NCBI GenBank assembly: GCA_028691845.1
Contig: JAQUYL010000005.1
Coordinates: 1 to 64,000, forward strand
From: Opitutaceae bacterium
Lineage (GTDB): Bacteria; Verrucomicrobiota; Verrucomicrobiia; Opitutales; Opitutaceae
Reading direction: 5' to 3'
DNA: 64,000 bases
Part shown: positions 54,068 to 63,335 of the stretch, piece by piece
How the letters are laid out: each line of letters starts with the position of its first letter
Position numbering within the stretch: the stretch's first letter is position 1
The notes under the pieces: model-generated
What the model saw: only the letters and a program-made list of their open reading frames with translations
What the model was told of the DNA's origin: nothing
Databases searched by the model: none
Translations under genes and position numbers: made by a program

Positions 54068-54079
54068 GGATGATTGAGG

Positions 54080-55909
54080 TCAGGGTTTTTCGAGCACGAA
54101 CGGCGCGGCGCCAGTCGCGTTGCTGTCCTGCAGAAGGGTGCGGCCGGCCGGCCGGTATCTGAGCGCGGCCGAGGCGGCCGCGTTGAAGGTCTGGGCCACA
54201 CTGGAGGCGGGCAGATAAATGGCATCGCCGGACTGGCTGGCCTGCACCGTGATGGCGCCGGGTCCGGTTACCTGGAGCTGGCTACCGTTGACGGTGGCGG
54301 AACCGCCCAAGACGGCGTAGCTGACGGGCAGCCCGGACGAGGCGTTCGCACTAAGGGCGTAGGTGGCGCCCACACTCTGGTTGGGCAGTGGAGGAAAACT
54401 GATCGATTGCGCCGCCTTGGCGGTGAACACCGCCTGGACCGATTTCGGGCTGTTCATGGTGACGGCCACGGCGGGCGAGGTTCCGCTGGCATCGCCGGCC
54501 CAGCCGAGAAACAGGTGCGTGGCGTCGGGCAAGGCCGCGAGCGTCACGGTGGTGCCGCAGGGATAGCTGCCGCCCGGAGTGATGCTCCCACCGGTGGTGG
54601 CACTCGTGGTGAGCGCGAACACCGTGAGCGAAAAGTTAGCAACCACACTCTTGTTGCGGTCCAGCGTGACTAACACCGGATTGGCGCTGCCAACGGCGTC
54701 GCCGGTCCAGCCGCTGAAGTCGTGGATGGCGTCGGGAATGGCGGTGACGGTCACCACGGTGCCGGCATTGAAGGTGCCGCCCGCCGACACGCTGCCGCCC
54801 GTCCCTGCCCCGGTCGTGAGCGTGTATTGCGAGGGCGGCGGCGCGGCAATCGTGACCGTCTGCGAAATCGTCGCCGAGGCCGCGCCCGCGGCGTCGACCG
54901 CCTGCGCCGTGAACGTGATAGTCTGCGGCCCGGTGTCGCTGGTCGGGTTGCCGGAATCGTTGTCCGTGCCGTTGCCGCCGCCACCGAAGGCGAACGGCTG
55001 GCCGTTTTTCCACACATTGACCTGCGTCAGGTTGCCGTCCTCGTCATGGCCATGCGCCGAGACGGTGTAGATTTGTCCGCTGCCGACGACGCCCGGCGTG
55101 ATATTCCAAGAAATGGTCGGCGGGTGGTTCGCGGCCGTAATCGTGACGGTCTGGGTAATGACGGCCGAGGCGGCGCCGGCCGCATCAAAAGCCTGGGCCG
55201 TGAACGTGACGGTCTGTGGTTCCATGTCGCTGGTGGGATTGGAGGAATCCCCATCGATGCCATTGCCGCCACCCGCGAAAGCAAAAGGCTGGCCGTTCTT
55301 CCAAATGTTAACCTGCGTCAGATTGCCGTCGTCGTCATGGCCGTGCGCCGAGATGGTGTAGGGCTGGCCACTGCCCGCACTGGCGGAAGCGGAGGTCCAC
55401 GCGATGGTTGGCGCCTGATTGACCGGCGGTGGCGAAGAGCCGCCGAGACTGGAGGTCATGGTCCAGACGGTCGTGGCGTTGAGGCGCTGCTCGTCGGTGC
55501 GGTAATTCCAGAAGCGCAGCGTGTAGGCTCCATCCGCGACGCCGGCGATGTGCCACGTCGCGCTCAAATCGCCATCTGCCGGGCTGCGGTTCGCTGCGTA
55601 AATCGCGATGGTCGACGCCACGCTGTCGACCGACCCGAGATTGGCGCTGACCTGTGGTCCGGACCCCTGGTAGTCGCTTGCAACGACCCGGCCGAGAACG
55701 TTGCCGGCACCGTCGAGGAGTTCGACACGGCCCGGCGCGCTGTTTTGGGGAGAATCGTCGCACGTCCAGTTGACGCCGAAATTCAGATCATAGCGACCGT
55801 CGGTGATGCTGATGCTTTGCGTCGAGGAACTCGACTGCACGACCGCCATCGCCTGGGCTGCAGTGAAGGTAAAATGGAGCAGAAGAAGGTGAGAGAGGAT
55901 TCTTTTCAT
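54080..55909 (-). CDS. Exported Ig-like/InlB-repeat surface protein
   Basis: The 609 residues begin with a signal peptide (MKRILSHLLLLHFTFTAAQA). Domains in order: an N-terminal beta domain (to about 160), two nearly identical Ig-like repeats of about 90 residues (each with SAHGHDxDGNLTQVNxWKNG), two bacterial InlB B-repeat-type domains (TGGSVSAGGTFNAGTVVTVT; GGSITPGGSYPCGTTVTLAA) and a C-terminal MBG-like domain. There is no cell-anchoring sequence. Sitting between a pilin and the secretin in one operon, it is a good candidate for a pilus-tip or secreted adhesin. Repeat number may vary. Confidence 0.82.
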   Translation of the reverse strand: MKRILSHLLLLHFTFTAAQAMAVVQSSSSTQSISITDGRYDLNFGVNWTCDDSPQNSAPGRVELLDGAGNVLGRVVASDYQGSGPQVSANLGSVDSVASTIAIYAANRSPADGDLSATWHIAGVADGAYTLRFWNYRTDEQRLNATTVWTMTSSLGGSSPPPVNQAPTIAWTSASASAGSGQPYTISAHGHDDDGNLTQVNIWKNGQPFAFAGGGNGIDGDSSNPTSDMEPQTVTFTAQAFDAAGAASAVITQTVTITAANHPPTISWNITPGVVGSGQIYTVSAHGHDEDGNLTQVNVWKNGQPFAFGGGGNGTDNDSGNPTSDTGPQTITFTAQAVDAAGAASATISQTVTIAAPPPSQYTLTTGAGTGGSVSAGGTFNAGTVVTVTAIPDAIHDFSGWTGDAVGSANPVLVTLDRNKSVVANFSLTVFALTTSATTGGSITPGGSYPCGTTVTLAALPDATHLFLGWAGDASGTSPAVAVTMNSPKSVQAVFTAKAAQSISFPPLPNQSVGATYALSANASSGLPVSYAVLGGSATVNGSQLQVTGPGAITVQASQSGDAIYLPASSVAQTFNAAASAALRYRPAGRTLLQDSNATGAAPFVLEKP

Positions 55910-56865
55910 TGGACGGTGATGGTGGCGTTTTCGCGGAGCCGGAACTGGAGCGCCTGGACGCCCGGCAGGCTGGTGCCGCGGTTGAGGGTGACGAGCCGCC
56001 CGCCGAGGATCTCCGGCGTGACATTCGCCCCGGAATTTGCCGGGGCGGTGAACGCGGGCGAGGTGTTGTTGAACGAGACGAAAGCCGAATCAGTCGGATG
56101 GTTGTTGTTCACCGTCACGGTGAATTTCGGCAGGATGATTCGCCGGACGCAGAGCCGGTAGACCTGGGTGAGCCCGCTGCTGCCCTGCGTCCACGCCACG
56201 AGCTGTGCCGCCGTTAGCTTACCGGTCCAATACGCCGGTGGCTGTGCCGTCCGGCTCTCCCAGTCGTTGTTCCACAGGGCATCAAACCACGCCGCGGTAA
56301 TTTCGTAGGGCGGCAGAACGAGTTGGTCCGAGCGGGCCGTGAGACTGAGGAGCAGGAAGCGCTGCCGGCCGGATTCGCTCGGCCCCGCAAACAGGAGCCG
56401 CGGATTGCCCGTGGGATTGTAGGCAATCTGGGCCAGCGCGGGCTGCGCGGCTGTGGTCGGGGCCACGCCGACCTGCGGGGTCAGTCCGCGTGCCCTGGCC
56501 GCCTTGGCGAACCAATCGGCGACAGCGGTGGTGGCGGACGTGGCCGTGGTCGAGTTGGAAAATCGCGTGGCGGTGTCGCCGGCGCCGATGGTGCCCGGCA
56601 GGGCCGCGATGTTGTCGTTGGTGAGGTCGGTGGCATCGAACGTGGTGGCCAGGGTGTTCGCCAATTCGTCGAGTGTCTTCGCCTCGGCGTCGCGCCGCCC
56701 CCGCTCGACGATTTCGCGGAGCGACGGCGCGACCGCTGCCGCGAGGATGCCGAGCACAAAGAGAACGAGGACGATCTCGAGGAGTGAGAATCCGCGCAGG
56801 GCGCGAAGCCCGTGGGTTCGCAGCGCGGAAATTTTGGTCAGATAGCAGTAAAGAACCATGGTCAA
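55906..56865 (-). CDS. Second prepilin-like (pseudopilin) protein
   Basis: The protein has 319 residues from ATG 56865 (56859 also possible). The leader is unusually long, about 25 residues ending LRALRG, and the mature N-terminus is FSLLEIVLVLFVLGILAAAV with Glu5 conserved. The 290-residue soluble domain (AEAKTLDELANTLATTFDAT; LPPYEITAAWFDALWNNDWE) is large for a pilin. It may be a minor or tip pilin. It overlaps the GspF stop by 4 bp and the next gene start by 4 bp. Confidence 0.83.
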   Translation of the reverse strand: MTMVLYCYLTKISALRTHGLRALRGFSLLEIVLVLFVLGILAAAVAPSLREIVERGRRDAEAKTLDELANTLATTFDATDLTNDNIAALPGTIGAGDTATRFSNSTTATSATTAVADWFAKAARARGLTPQVGVAPTTAAQPALAQIAYNPTGNPRLLFAGPSESGRQRFLLLSLTARSDQLVLPPYEITAAWFDALWNNDWESRTAQPPAYWTGKLTAAQLVAWTQGSSGLTQVYRLCVRRIILPKFTVTVNNNHPTDSAFVSFNNTSPAFTAPANSGANVTPEILGGRLVTLNRGTSLPGVQALQFRLRENATITVQ

Positions 56866-58064
56866 TGGGTATTGATCCCGCCCAGGAGCGAGAAGAGCGG
56901 GAGGAAGAAGGAGAGTGCCATGAGCCCCACGATGGCGGTTAGCCCCGCGAGGAGCATCGGCTCCAAGAGCGCCAAGGCCGTGGCCAGCCGCTCACGTGCC
57001 CGGCGCGCGGCGTAGGTTTCGATGTGGCGTAGGGCGGTGCCCAGTTGTCCGGTGGTCTCCCCCGCTTTGAGCGCCGGGATGATGAATCCCGGGAAGGCAT
57101 GTTCTTTGGGCAGTGAGGCATAGAGGGGTTTGCCGATCGCGACGCCTTCGCGCGCCGCGAGAAGATGCCGGGCGAGCACCGCGTGATTCATCAGTTCCGC
57201 CCCCGTGGCGAGCGAGTCGAGGAGTGCGACTCCCGCGTCGTGCAGCAGCCGGCAATGGGAGGCGAACCGCGCCGTCGCGAGACAGCGGATGGTTTCGCCC
57301 AGAACCGGCACGCGCAGCAGCGCCGCGTCGCGCAGGTAGCGAAGCTTCGGCGTTCGCGCGGCAAACACGGCACCGAGGGACAAGGCCGCGGCCAGGACGA
57401 CGAGCGCCGGCCAGCCGGTCCGGACCAGTTCGCTCGCGCGGATCAGGGCGACCGTCAGCGCGGGCAACGTCAGGTGAAGCGACAGGAAAATTTCCGCGAA
57501 TTTCGGCACCACCCCTCCGAGCAAAAAAACGATCAGGCCCGATACGGCGACGAGCACGATCAGGGGATAGATGAGCGCCCGCTTCGCGATCCGACGGATT
57601 TCCTCGGCGTTGGCCAGGTGTTCGGCCAACGCGTGGAGCGACTCGGGCAGCTGGGCGGACGCCTCCCCTGCCGCGATGACCGCCGCCAAATGCGGGGGAA
57701 ACTGCCGCACGAAGAAACGGCACGCCTCGTGGATCGGCCGGCCCTGCGCCACGTGCTCGTGGATGTGCGCTAACATGGTGCGCATGGCGCCTGGCGGTGC
57801 GTCCTCGGCCAGGTGCAGGAGCGCCACGTCGGCCGTCACCCCGGCGCGGAGCTGCATTTCCAGTTGGTGCAGCAGCGGCACGAAGTCCCCTGACGCCAAT
57901 TTGAGCCGCGCGAGCTTGCGCTCGGGCGCAATCGGTTGGATTTTCACCGGCCACAGTTCCTGGGCGCGCAGTTTCTGGCGAAGCTGCGCCTCGTCGGACG
58001 CGGCCTCCCGGAGTGACCGGCGGCTTCCCAGCCGGTCGACGGCACTGACGGCGTAAGCGGGCAT
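56862..58064 (-). CDS. GspF/PilC-type inner-membrane platform protein
   Basis: This 400-residue protein has two copies of the T2SSF domain. The first is PLLHQLEMQLRAGVTADVAL followed by the helix VLVAVSGLIVFLLGGVVPKF. The second is SHCRLLHDAGVALLDSLATG and PGFIIPALKAGETTGQLGTA. A final helix (LTAIVGLMALSFFLPLFSLL) completes the usual plan. It is the platform around which the ATPase and pilins work. It starts 1 bp after the PilP-like stop. Confidence 0.9.
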   Translation of the reverse strand: MPAYAVSAVDRLGSRRSLREAASDEAQLRQKLRAQELWPVKIQPIAPERKLARLKLASGDFVPLLHQLEMQLRAGVTADVALLHLAEDAPPGAMRTMLAHIHEHVAQGRPIHEACRFFVRQFPPHLAAVIAAGEASAQLPESLHALAEHLANAEEIRRIAKRALIYPLIVLVAVSGLIVFLLGGVVPKFAEIFLSLHLTLPALTVALIRASELVRTGWPALVVLAAALSLGAVFAARTPKLRYLRDAALLRVPVLGETIRCLATARFASHCRLLHDAGVALLDSLATGAELMNHAVLARHLLAAREGVAIGKPLYASLPKEHAFPGFIIPALKAGETTGQLGTALRHIETYAARRARERLATALALLEPMLLAGLTAIVGLMALSFFLPLFSLLGGINTH

Positions 58065-58065
58065 G

Positions 58066-58731
58066 TTACAAGGGCAGCCGCACTCGCACGGGTTTCTCCG
58101 TTGGCGGTATTCGCAGGCGATAACCGTCGCCGCGCAGGATCACTGCGTCCGGGTCGATACGATCAACCCGCAGCGATTCGACCGTGTCGCCGGCCTCGTA
58201 CGTCCGCTCATTGATCAGCGCGCAAGCGTTCGGGCCGGCCGCGATGCCCTGCACCAGCAGAGTGATCTCCCGAGGGGACTCCGCCGCGGCGGAACGCAAC
58301 GCGAACGGATTGACCGGCGCACCGGGCGGTCCGGCGGGGACCGAAAGGTCGATCAGCCCGTCGGCATTCGGGACATGCAGGGGAAGTTCCGGCTTGGGAT
58401 TCTCGGTGGGAAAGACGGGTGCCGCCGCCAACGGCAGCGAAACCAACGGCGTCGGGGCAAGAGATGTCGGGTTGGCCGCCGGCGTCGGTGACCGTTCAGC
58501 TGCGCGCAGCTTTTCGGCCAGTACGTCGTTTTGTTCGATCAAGGCGGCCATCAGCCGCGCCTGCTGCGTGAGCTTGTGTTCGAGTTCGGCCCCGGCGGGC
58601 GCGACCGCGGGCGGAGCCGCGACCGGGGCAGTTTTTGCCACCGGAGGCACGGGCTCCGGTGTCGTCAGGGGCGAAGCTGTCTGGCAGCCGGCGCAAAGCA
58701 GGAGGCTCAGGAAAATCAGGCTAGTTTTCAT
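58066..58731 (-). CDS. PilP/GspC-like lipoprotein
   Basis: The protein has 221 residues from ATG 58731, a lipoprotein (MKTSLIFLSLLLCAGCQTAS). A Pro/Ala-rich linker and a short coiled part (LEHKLTQQARLMAALIEQND) precede a small C-terminal domain, GDTVESLRVDRIDPDAVILR followed by GDGYRLRIP. This looks like the HR/PilP domain that contacts the secretin. It overlaps the VirB10-like gene by 11 bp and so marks the join between the conjugation and pilus modules. Confidence 0.65.
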   Translation of the reverse strand: MKTSLIFLSLLLCAGCQTASPLTTPEPVPPVAKTAPVAAPPAVAPAGAELEHKLTQQARLMAALIEQNDVLAEKLRAAERSPTPAANPTSLAPTPLVSLPLAAAPVFPTENPKPELPLHVPNADGLIDLSVPAGPPGAPVNPFALRSAAAESPREITLLVQGIAAGPNACALINERTYEAGDTVESLRVDRIDPDAVILRGDGYRLRIPPTEKPVRVRLPL

Positions 58732-59740
58732 GCGAATTGGCGGGTTGGGGCTCTCCACGGCGGGTCTGATCCGCGTTGAGCGCTTGCGTGACGTAGAGGT
58801 AGAATTGCTTTCCTGCGGGTACGCGGACGTAGAAGCCGTCGCGGGAGATGGCTTCCTTGAGGCGTTCGGCGTATTCGCGAAGAATCGCCCCGGTGCCCGC
58901 GAGCGTCGCATTGCGCACGGTCGCCGCCGGCACGGCCACCTCGCCCAAAGCGCCTGCGCTGGTCCGTGTATCCTGGAGGGCGGCCGTGGCGGTGGCGAGG
59001 AACGTCGCGGCGAAAAGCTTCAATTCCCGGTCGGCGGCGCTGCGGAGGATTTCGCCGCGCAGGCCGGCGGAGCCGTCATGGAATCCCCATGTTCCCGTCG
59101 CAAGATCCCGCTCCCGGTCGAGGGCCAGTCCCTGCACGGCCAGTTCCTCCCCATTGTGGCTGTCAGCTGTGCGCCAGACGATGACCCATTGGCCCGTGAC
59201 GGCGAGCCGTTCACGCGTGCGGTCCAGCGAGGCGCGCCCGTGCACTTCGGCGCCGGCGGGGATGACGACCCTGCCCTCCGCCCACACGTCTTCCGTCACG
59301 AGTCCGATGACAGGCGTGTCGAGCCGGTTCGACTCGATGGTCACCACCGTCTCGCACGGAATCAGGCGACCGTAGGGTGCAGTGAGCTTTGCCGGCTTGC
59401 GCGCAGCATCATCGCGCGCCACCGCCATTAGCGAAAGCGGCAAGATGGGAGGTGCCTTGGGTGCGGCGGTCGCGACCTTCGGCGCGCCCTGCCGGCTCAC
59501 CGGACCGACCGGGACAGTTTCGGCCGGTTTTGGCGCCAGTTCCGGCAGTTTGAACCACGCGCCCTCGCGCGTGAACGTCTGCGGCCCTAGCACCGGCGCG
59601 ATGGCGGTCGACTTGGGGAGAGGCAGCGGCTGCTGGCGGAGCCGCTGGAGCGCAATCGCACCGCCGCCGACCGCGATAACCGCAACGATCAGGAGCAAAT
59701 GCCCGGTGGGCGTCGTGAAGAACTGCGGGTTGAACTTCAT
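58721..59740 (-). CDS. virB10: VirB10/TrbI-like T4SS protein
   Basis: In this 339-residue protein one N-terminal helix (HLLLIVAVIAVGGGAIALQR) and a Pro-rich periplasmic region lead to a C-terminal VirB10/TrbI domain: YGRLIPCETVVTIESNRLDT, EGRVVIPAGAEVHGRASLDR, and later EYAERLKEAISRDGFYVRVP. In conjugation systems this protein spans both membranes and links them. Stop and start overlap neighbours by 4-11 bp. Confidence 0.83.
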   Translation of the reverse strand: MKFNPQFFTTPTGHLLLIVAVIAVGGGAIALQRLRQQPLPLPKSTAIAPVLGPQTFTREGAWFKLPELAPKPAETVPVGPVSRQGAPKVATAAPKAPPILPLSLMAVARDDAARKPAKLTAPYGRLIPCETVVTIESNRLDTPVIGLVTEDVWAEGRVVIPAGAEVHGRASLDRTRERLAVTGQWVIVWRTADSHNGEELAVQGLALDRERDLATGTWGFHDGSAGLRGEILRSAADRELKLFAATFLATATAALQDTRTSAGALGEVAVPAATVRNATLAGTGAILREYAERLKEAISRDGFYVRVPAGKQFYLYVTQALNADQTRRGEPQPANSHEN

Positions 59741-60558
59741 GTGGCGCGCGGCACGAGAATGGAAAACAGGTTCTCCACCGAGACGTTGGCCCGGTCGCCC
59801 TCGGGCGAATCGGTAATCGCGACAAACGCCTCGGTCGAGGTTCGGGCCGGGATGACGCCGGAGGCATCAGTCAGCGCTGGCGGGCAGACCATATGCCCGA
59901 CCCGCACGGCGAGTTGCGTCGGGTCGTAACGCACCGGGGCATTGGTGGAGTTTTCAAACCGCAAACGCAGGACCAGCGTGTCCTCCACATCAAAGCGACA
60001 AACCTCCTCCACCGTGACCGTGAATCCCCGGTAGTAGCTGACCGTGCCCGGGGTCGTCCGATCGATGGCCTGGGCCAGCGCAGGATGTTGCGCCTGTAAA
60101 AGCGAGAACGCCTTGGTGCGAGCGATCAGCGCCTGCAGCACCTCCGGAGTCGCCCGCGGTGTGGCGGGGGCCGCAGCGAGAGGTTCGTCCACAAACGACA
60201 CCGCCCGGTCCGGCGCGGTCACGGCTGCAAAATTCAGCACGTACACCCGTCCGCGGTAGACGACATTGGCCGCCGCCCGCGCGTCGGCCGTCAGGGCGCG
60301 CACCGAAAAAAACGAAGTGCCCGGCTGGTGGGATAGCAGCACGGGCGGACGGTCTTCGCCCTTGGCGGAGAGATTTGCCGCCTCCAGCGCGGTCAGCGGC
60401 CCAGGAAAGAGACAGGTAGTGGGTGCGTCGCAGCCGACGCCGATCGTATAGACCGTCCGTTCGTCGAGGGGATAGCTCTTGATGACCGCCGCTGGAAGGA
60501 CGCCGGCGGATACCATCAATAGCACAGCGAAGATTACTGGGAAACGTTGTATTTCCAT
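59737..60558 (-). CDS. virB9: VirB9/TrbG-like T4SS outer-membrane component
   Basis: This 273-residue protein has a signal peptide (MEIQRFPVIFAVLLMVSAGV). An N-terminal beta domain (PLDERTVYTIGVGCDAPTTC; FSVRALTADARAAANVVYRG) recalls the VirB9/TrbG family, and the C-terminal half (YRGFTVTVEEVCRFDVEDTL; VGHMVCPPALTDASGVIPA) is beta-rich. The assignment is supported mainly by place between VirB8-like and VirB10-like genes; similarity is modest. Its start overlaps the upstream gene by 25 bp. Confidence 0.68.
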   Translation of the reverse strand: MEIQRFPVIFAVLLMVSAGVLPAAVIKSYPLDERTVYTIGVGCDAPTTCLFPGPLTALEAANLSAKGEDRPPVLLSHQPGTSFFSVRALTADARAAANVVYRGRVYVLNFAAVTAPDRAVSFVDEPLAAAPATPRATPEVLQALIARTKAFSLLQAQHPALAQAIDRTTPGTVSYYRGFTVTVEEVCRFDVEDTLVLRLRFENSTNAPVRYDPTQLAVRVGHMVCPPALTDASGVIPARTSTEAFVAITDSPEGDRANVSVENLFSILVPRAT

Positions 60559-61193
60559 ACGGCAAGAGGGTAGCGGCCGTTGGCGGCCAGATTCGGATTC
60601 CGTGCCAGGGTGAAGCGCACCTTGAAAGCGGGGGATTCGGTGAAGAGCTGCCCCTGGAAGAGCCCGGTGCGGATCAACTGCCCCTCGGCTTGGACGAGGA
60701 CGACATTCTCGCGGGTTTCCAACATGGTGACCTTCAGCACCTCGACTTTCTGGTGCAGCGCCTTCTGTGTGAACTCGTCCGCGGTGCCGGCCGCCTCGGC
60801 CCGCGCCTGCTTGAGCGCCTCCGGCAGGAAAAGTTTTTCCAGCAGCTCGGGATAATCGAAACCCGCCGGTCCCCGCTGGAATAGGGCGAGACAGGCGAGC
60901 AACGCCTGGCTCTCGTGCAATTTTCCTGCCTCCTCAAACCCGAGCAGCGGACTCACGTGATAAGTGCCGCTGCCGTCGAGGATGACCACCCGCTCGCGGT
61001 TGCGATACGCCCCGATGATGAGATAAGGCTGCAGGATGGCGCACCCCACCGCCGCCACCGCGACCAGAAACCACAGACGCGCGGCAACGGCATGGTCCGT
61101 GAACAGTTGCAACGGATGGAATGGTGGCTTGAGCCGACGGGCCGGGTCCGGCCGCACGTGCGGGGCAGGCGTGGTGCGCAAGGTATCGCTCAT
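60534..61193 (-). CDS. VirB8/TrbF-like T4SS inner-membrane protein
   Basis: In this 219-residue protein from ATG 61193 an N-terminal cytoplasmic stretch with Pro, one helix (AVAARLWFLVAVAAVGCAIL) and a periplasmic alpha/beta domain (ALHQKVEVLKVTMLETRENV; EGQLIRTGLFQGQLFTESPA) match the VirB8/TrbF plan. VirB8 dimers nucleate the inner-membrane part of the channel. The frame is open upstream to 61910, but that part is another gene's shadow. Confidence 0.7.
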   Translation of the reverse strand: MSDTLRTTPAPHVRPDPARRLKPPFHPLQLFTDHAVAARLWFLVAVAAVGCAILQPYLIIGAYRNRERVVILDGSGTYHVSPLLGFEEAGKLHESQALLACLALFQRGPAGFDYPELLEKLFLPEALKQARAEAAGTADEFTQKALHQKVEVLKVTMLETRENVVLVQAEGQLIRTGLFQGQLFTESPAFKVRFTLARNPNLAANGRYPLAVWKYNVSQ

Positions 61194-61195
61194 GG

Positions 61196-62269
61196 TCAGA
61201 TCGTGGTCTGGGGTGTGGGCAGTTGCGCCCGTGAGCGCACCGCCGCCGCCTGGCGGTCGCCACCCGGGTCGGTCGCAATTGGCGCGGTGGGGGGTTGCGT
61301 CGGAGCGCCGGGTGCCGGTGAGGCCGGTGGTTTGGCCGGACCACCCGTGCCTCCCGATCCTCCACCGGACGAGCCCCCCGCTGCACTGGCGCCCTTTTGT
61401 GCCACCATTGCGGCTGCCGCCGCGCCGCCGGTCTTGACGGACTTCACCATCCACGCGACCTGCTGCATCGTGTAGAGCTGCTGCAGAGCGGACTGGCCGC
61501 CACCCGAGACCGGGGCCCCGGAGCAGAAAAGCATCTGCATGAGGACCGGCGTCCCGAGCGTGCCGATCACGAGCCACAACACGCCCAGGATGCCTCCGAG
61601 GACGCTCGCCAGCGAGGATGCGTCGATCTGGCCCGGGGTCAGGCCGCCCGCGATGGCGAGGTTGGTCTGGTAGGCCGTGACGAGGTTGAACGTGACCAGT
61701 TCGGTCACCGCGAACCCGATGGGCCACGCGAGCACCGCCAGCGTCTGCTGTACATACCGCACGGCGAGCGATGCCAGCGATGGCACCATGAACAGGGCCA
61801 GCGCCACCGGCAGGAACAGGTAGCACAGCAGCTTCAGGATGTGCTGCAGCAGGAGGAACGGCAGCTGCAGGACGCTGCCGACCAGGACGATCAGCTTGGC
61901 TGCCGCCCACAGGAACGCCTTGTAAAACGACTCATGGATTCGCGTCAGGCTGAAGGCGCTGTCGCTGTCCTTGACCGTGTCGCGGACGAGGCTCGCCGCC
62001 TGCATCGGGTGGTCGGCATAACCGCGGTTCACCGTGTCGGCCACCGCGAGGAACACTCGCTCGGTAAGTTCAAACCAGTAGGGCAAGGTCGCCACCAACG
62101 CCACGACGACGATCGCGCGGACCACGGGTTCCATCAGGCTCTCGCCCTCCTGGCGCGCCTTGTTCACCTGCATCATGAGTCCCGCCACGCAGATGAAGAA
62201 CACCACCACCCGCAGATCGCCGGTGAGCGCGAGGATGTTTTCCTTAAATCCTGGCACAAAGTTGTCCAT
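61196..62269 (-). CDS. VirB6/TrbL-like polytopic T4SS protein
   Basis: The protein has 357 residues from ATG 62269. Five or six helices are present (VVVFFICVAGLMMQV; VVALVATLPYWFELT; KLIVLVGSVLQLPFLLLQHI; LLCYLFLPVALALFM), as is a later SVLGGILGVLWLVIGTLGTP. The tail from about 285 is low-complexity Gly/Pro/Ala. VirB6 proteins form the inner-membrane pore. Topology and position fit; sequence similarity is weak as usual for this family. Confidence 0.72.
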   Translation of the reverse strand: MDNFVPGFKENILALTGDLRVVVFFICVAGLMMQVNKARQEGESLMEPVVRAIVVVALVATLPYWFELTERVFLAVADTVNRGYADHPMQAASLVRDTVKDSDSAFSLTRIHESFYKAFLWAAAKLIVLVGSVLQLPFLLLQHILKLLCYLFLPVALALFMVPSLASLAVRYVQQTLAVLAWPIGFAVTELVTFNLVTAYQTNLAIAGGLTPGQIDASSLASVLGGILGVLWLVIGTLGTPVLMQMLFCSGAPVSGGGQSALQQLYTMQQVAWMVKSVKTGGAAAAAMVAQKGASAAGGSSGGGSGGTGGPAKPPASPAPGAPTQPPTAPIATDPGGDRQAAAVRSRAQLPTPQTTI

Positions 62270-62529
62270 CAGTTCCGTCCCCCCTGCGGCCGCTGCCGCT
62301 CTTCTTCCCGCCGGAGTTTCATAAACAGAGTGCGGTCGCGCTCCGTCGCCGAACGACAGCCGCCTGGCGGAATAAGCCGAGTCGAACGTTTCCCGTCGTC
62401 CACTTGCCGGAGATCCGGCTCGGGTTGTGCGTGCACTTCCGGCGCCCGCCGGATTTCCCGGCGCAGGATCCAAGCGGACACAGCGCTCCCAAGGAACATG
62501 ACCACGGCGTAGGGGATCATCCTGGTCAT
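62269..62529 (-). CDS. Small membrane protein of T4SS operon
   Basis: The protein has 86 residues from ATG 62529: MTRMIPYAVVMFLGSAVSAW, one membrane helix, then a charged soluble tail with many Arg/Glu (PEPDLRQVDDGKRSTRLIPP). The stop shares one base with the VirB6 start, and the start overlaps the VirB5 stop by 4 bp. It may be a VirB3- or TrbK-like subunit, which I cannot decide. Confidence 0.6.
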   Translation of the reverse strand: MTRMIPYAVVMFLGSAVSAWILRREIRRAPEVHAQPEPDLRQVDDGKRSTRLIPPGGCRSATERDRTLFMKLRREEERQRPQGGRN

Positions 62530-63335
62530 GGCTGCGTGTAAGACGTCGGCATGAGTTTCATTCCCGCCTGCCACGCGCCGAAGGCGGCCAGCGTCTCGCG
62601 CTCTTCCGCGACCTGCTTTTCCAGCAGATCCTGCCGCTCCTTCGCCGCCTGGTTGTCATTCAGAATCTGCTGCGCCTGCAATTGGGCCGCCGCTTGGCGC
62701 TGCTGCCCGTCAACGGCCGCGAGCTGCCCGTTGAGCGCGCTGATCTTCGCCTGAAGTTTGTCCACTTCGGCCTGTGTTCCTGCCGTCCGCAATAACTCCA
62801 TCGTCTCGGCGAGATCACGTTGCAGGGCCGCGCGGCGCGCCGCGCCCAGTGCCTGCACGTGCTCCAGATTGGCGGCCATCTGTTCGACCGCGGCATACCG
62901 GCGGTAGGGCACCGATTGACGGGCAAACGGCCGCCCGAGCGCCGTCCGATCGTCCAGGGGAGCGACGGTGTCGTCCATCGTATTGCGCAGCGATTCCGCA
63001 GTGTCGACCAGCCGGCGGAGCGCGGTGGCGGTTTCGCCATAGGCGCGGCCCAGTTCATCGGCGCCCAGTTCGCGCAGGACGATTTCCGCGCCGGCGGTGG
63101 ACGGGTCACCCAGCACCTCGCGCATGTGCCGCACCTCGGCCAATTGGTCGCGGAGCTGGCGGATCTGTTCGTTCAACCGGTCGATCTGTAGCGCCCATTG
63201 CCGAAGGATTTCGGCATGCTGGGCGACTTGGTTACCTTGGATGACCGTGTTGACCGCCGTGTTGACGGGGTCGTTCACGATCCACTGCGCGAACGCGCTG
63301 CCGCTAACCAAGAGAAAAAGAAGAATGGTTTTCAT
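62526..63335 (-). CDS. VirB5/TrbJ-like exported protein
   Basis: The protein has 269 residues from ATG 63335 with signal peptide MKTILLFLLVSGSAFAQ. The mature part is mostly helical and coiled: IVNDPVNTAVNTVIQGNQVA, LRQWALQIDRLNEQIRQLRD, then AEVDKLQAKISALNGQLAAV. The opening WIVNDPVNTAVN and the coil are typical of TrbJ/VirB5 proteins, which sit at the pilus tip or in the periplasm. Start overlaps the lipoprotein gene by 4 bp. Confidence 0.8.
   Translation of the reverse strand: MKTILLFLLVSGSAFAQWIVNDPVNTAVNTVIQGNQVAQHAEILRQWALQIDRLNEQIRQLRDQLAEVRHMREVLGDPSTAGAEIVLRELGADELGRAYGETATALRRLVDTAESLRNTMDDTVAPLDDRTALGRPFARQSVPYRRYAAVEQMAANLEHVQALGAARRAALQRDLAETMELLRTAGTQAEVDKLQAKISALNGQLAAVDGQQRQAAAQLQAQQILNDNQAAKERQDLLEKQVAEERETLAAFGAWQAGMKLMPTSYTQP

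Noticed and set aside
54080..55909. Pilin call for the Ig-repeat protein
   Set aside because: It has a normal signal peptide, without the G-F/Y-x3-E prepilin motif seen in its two neighbours.
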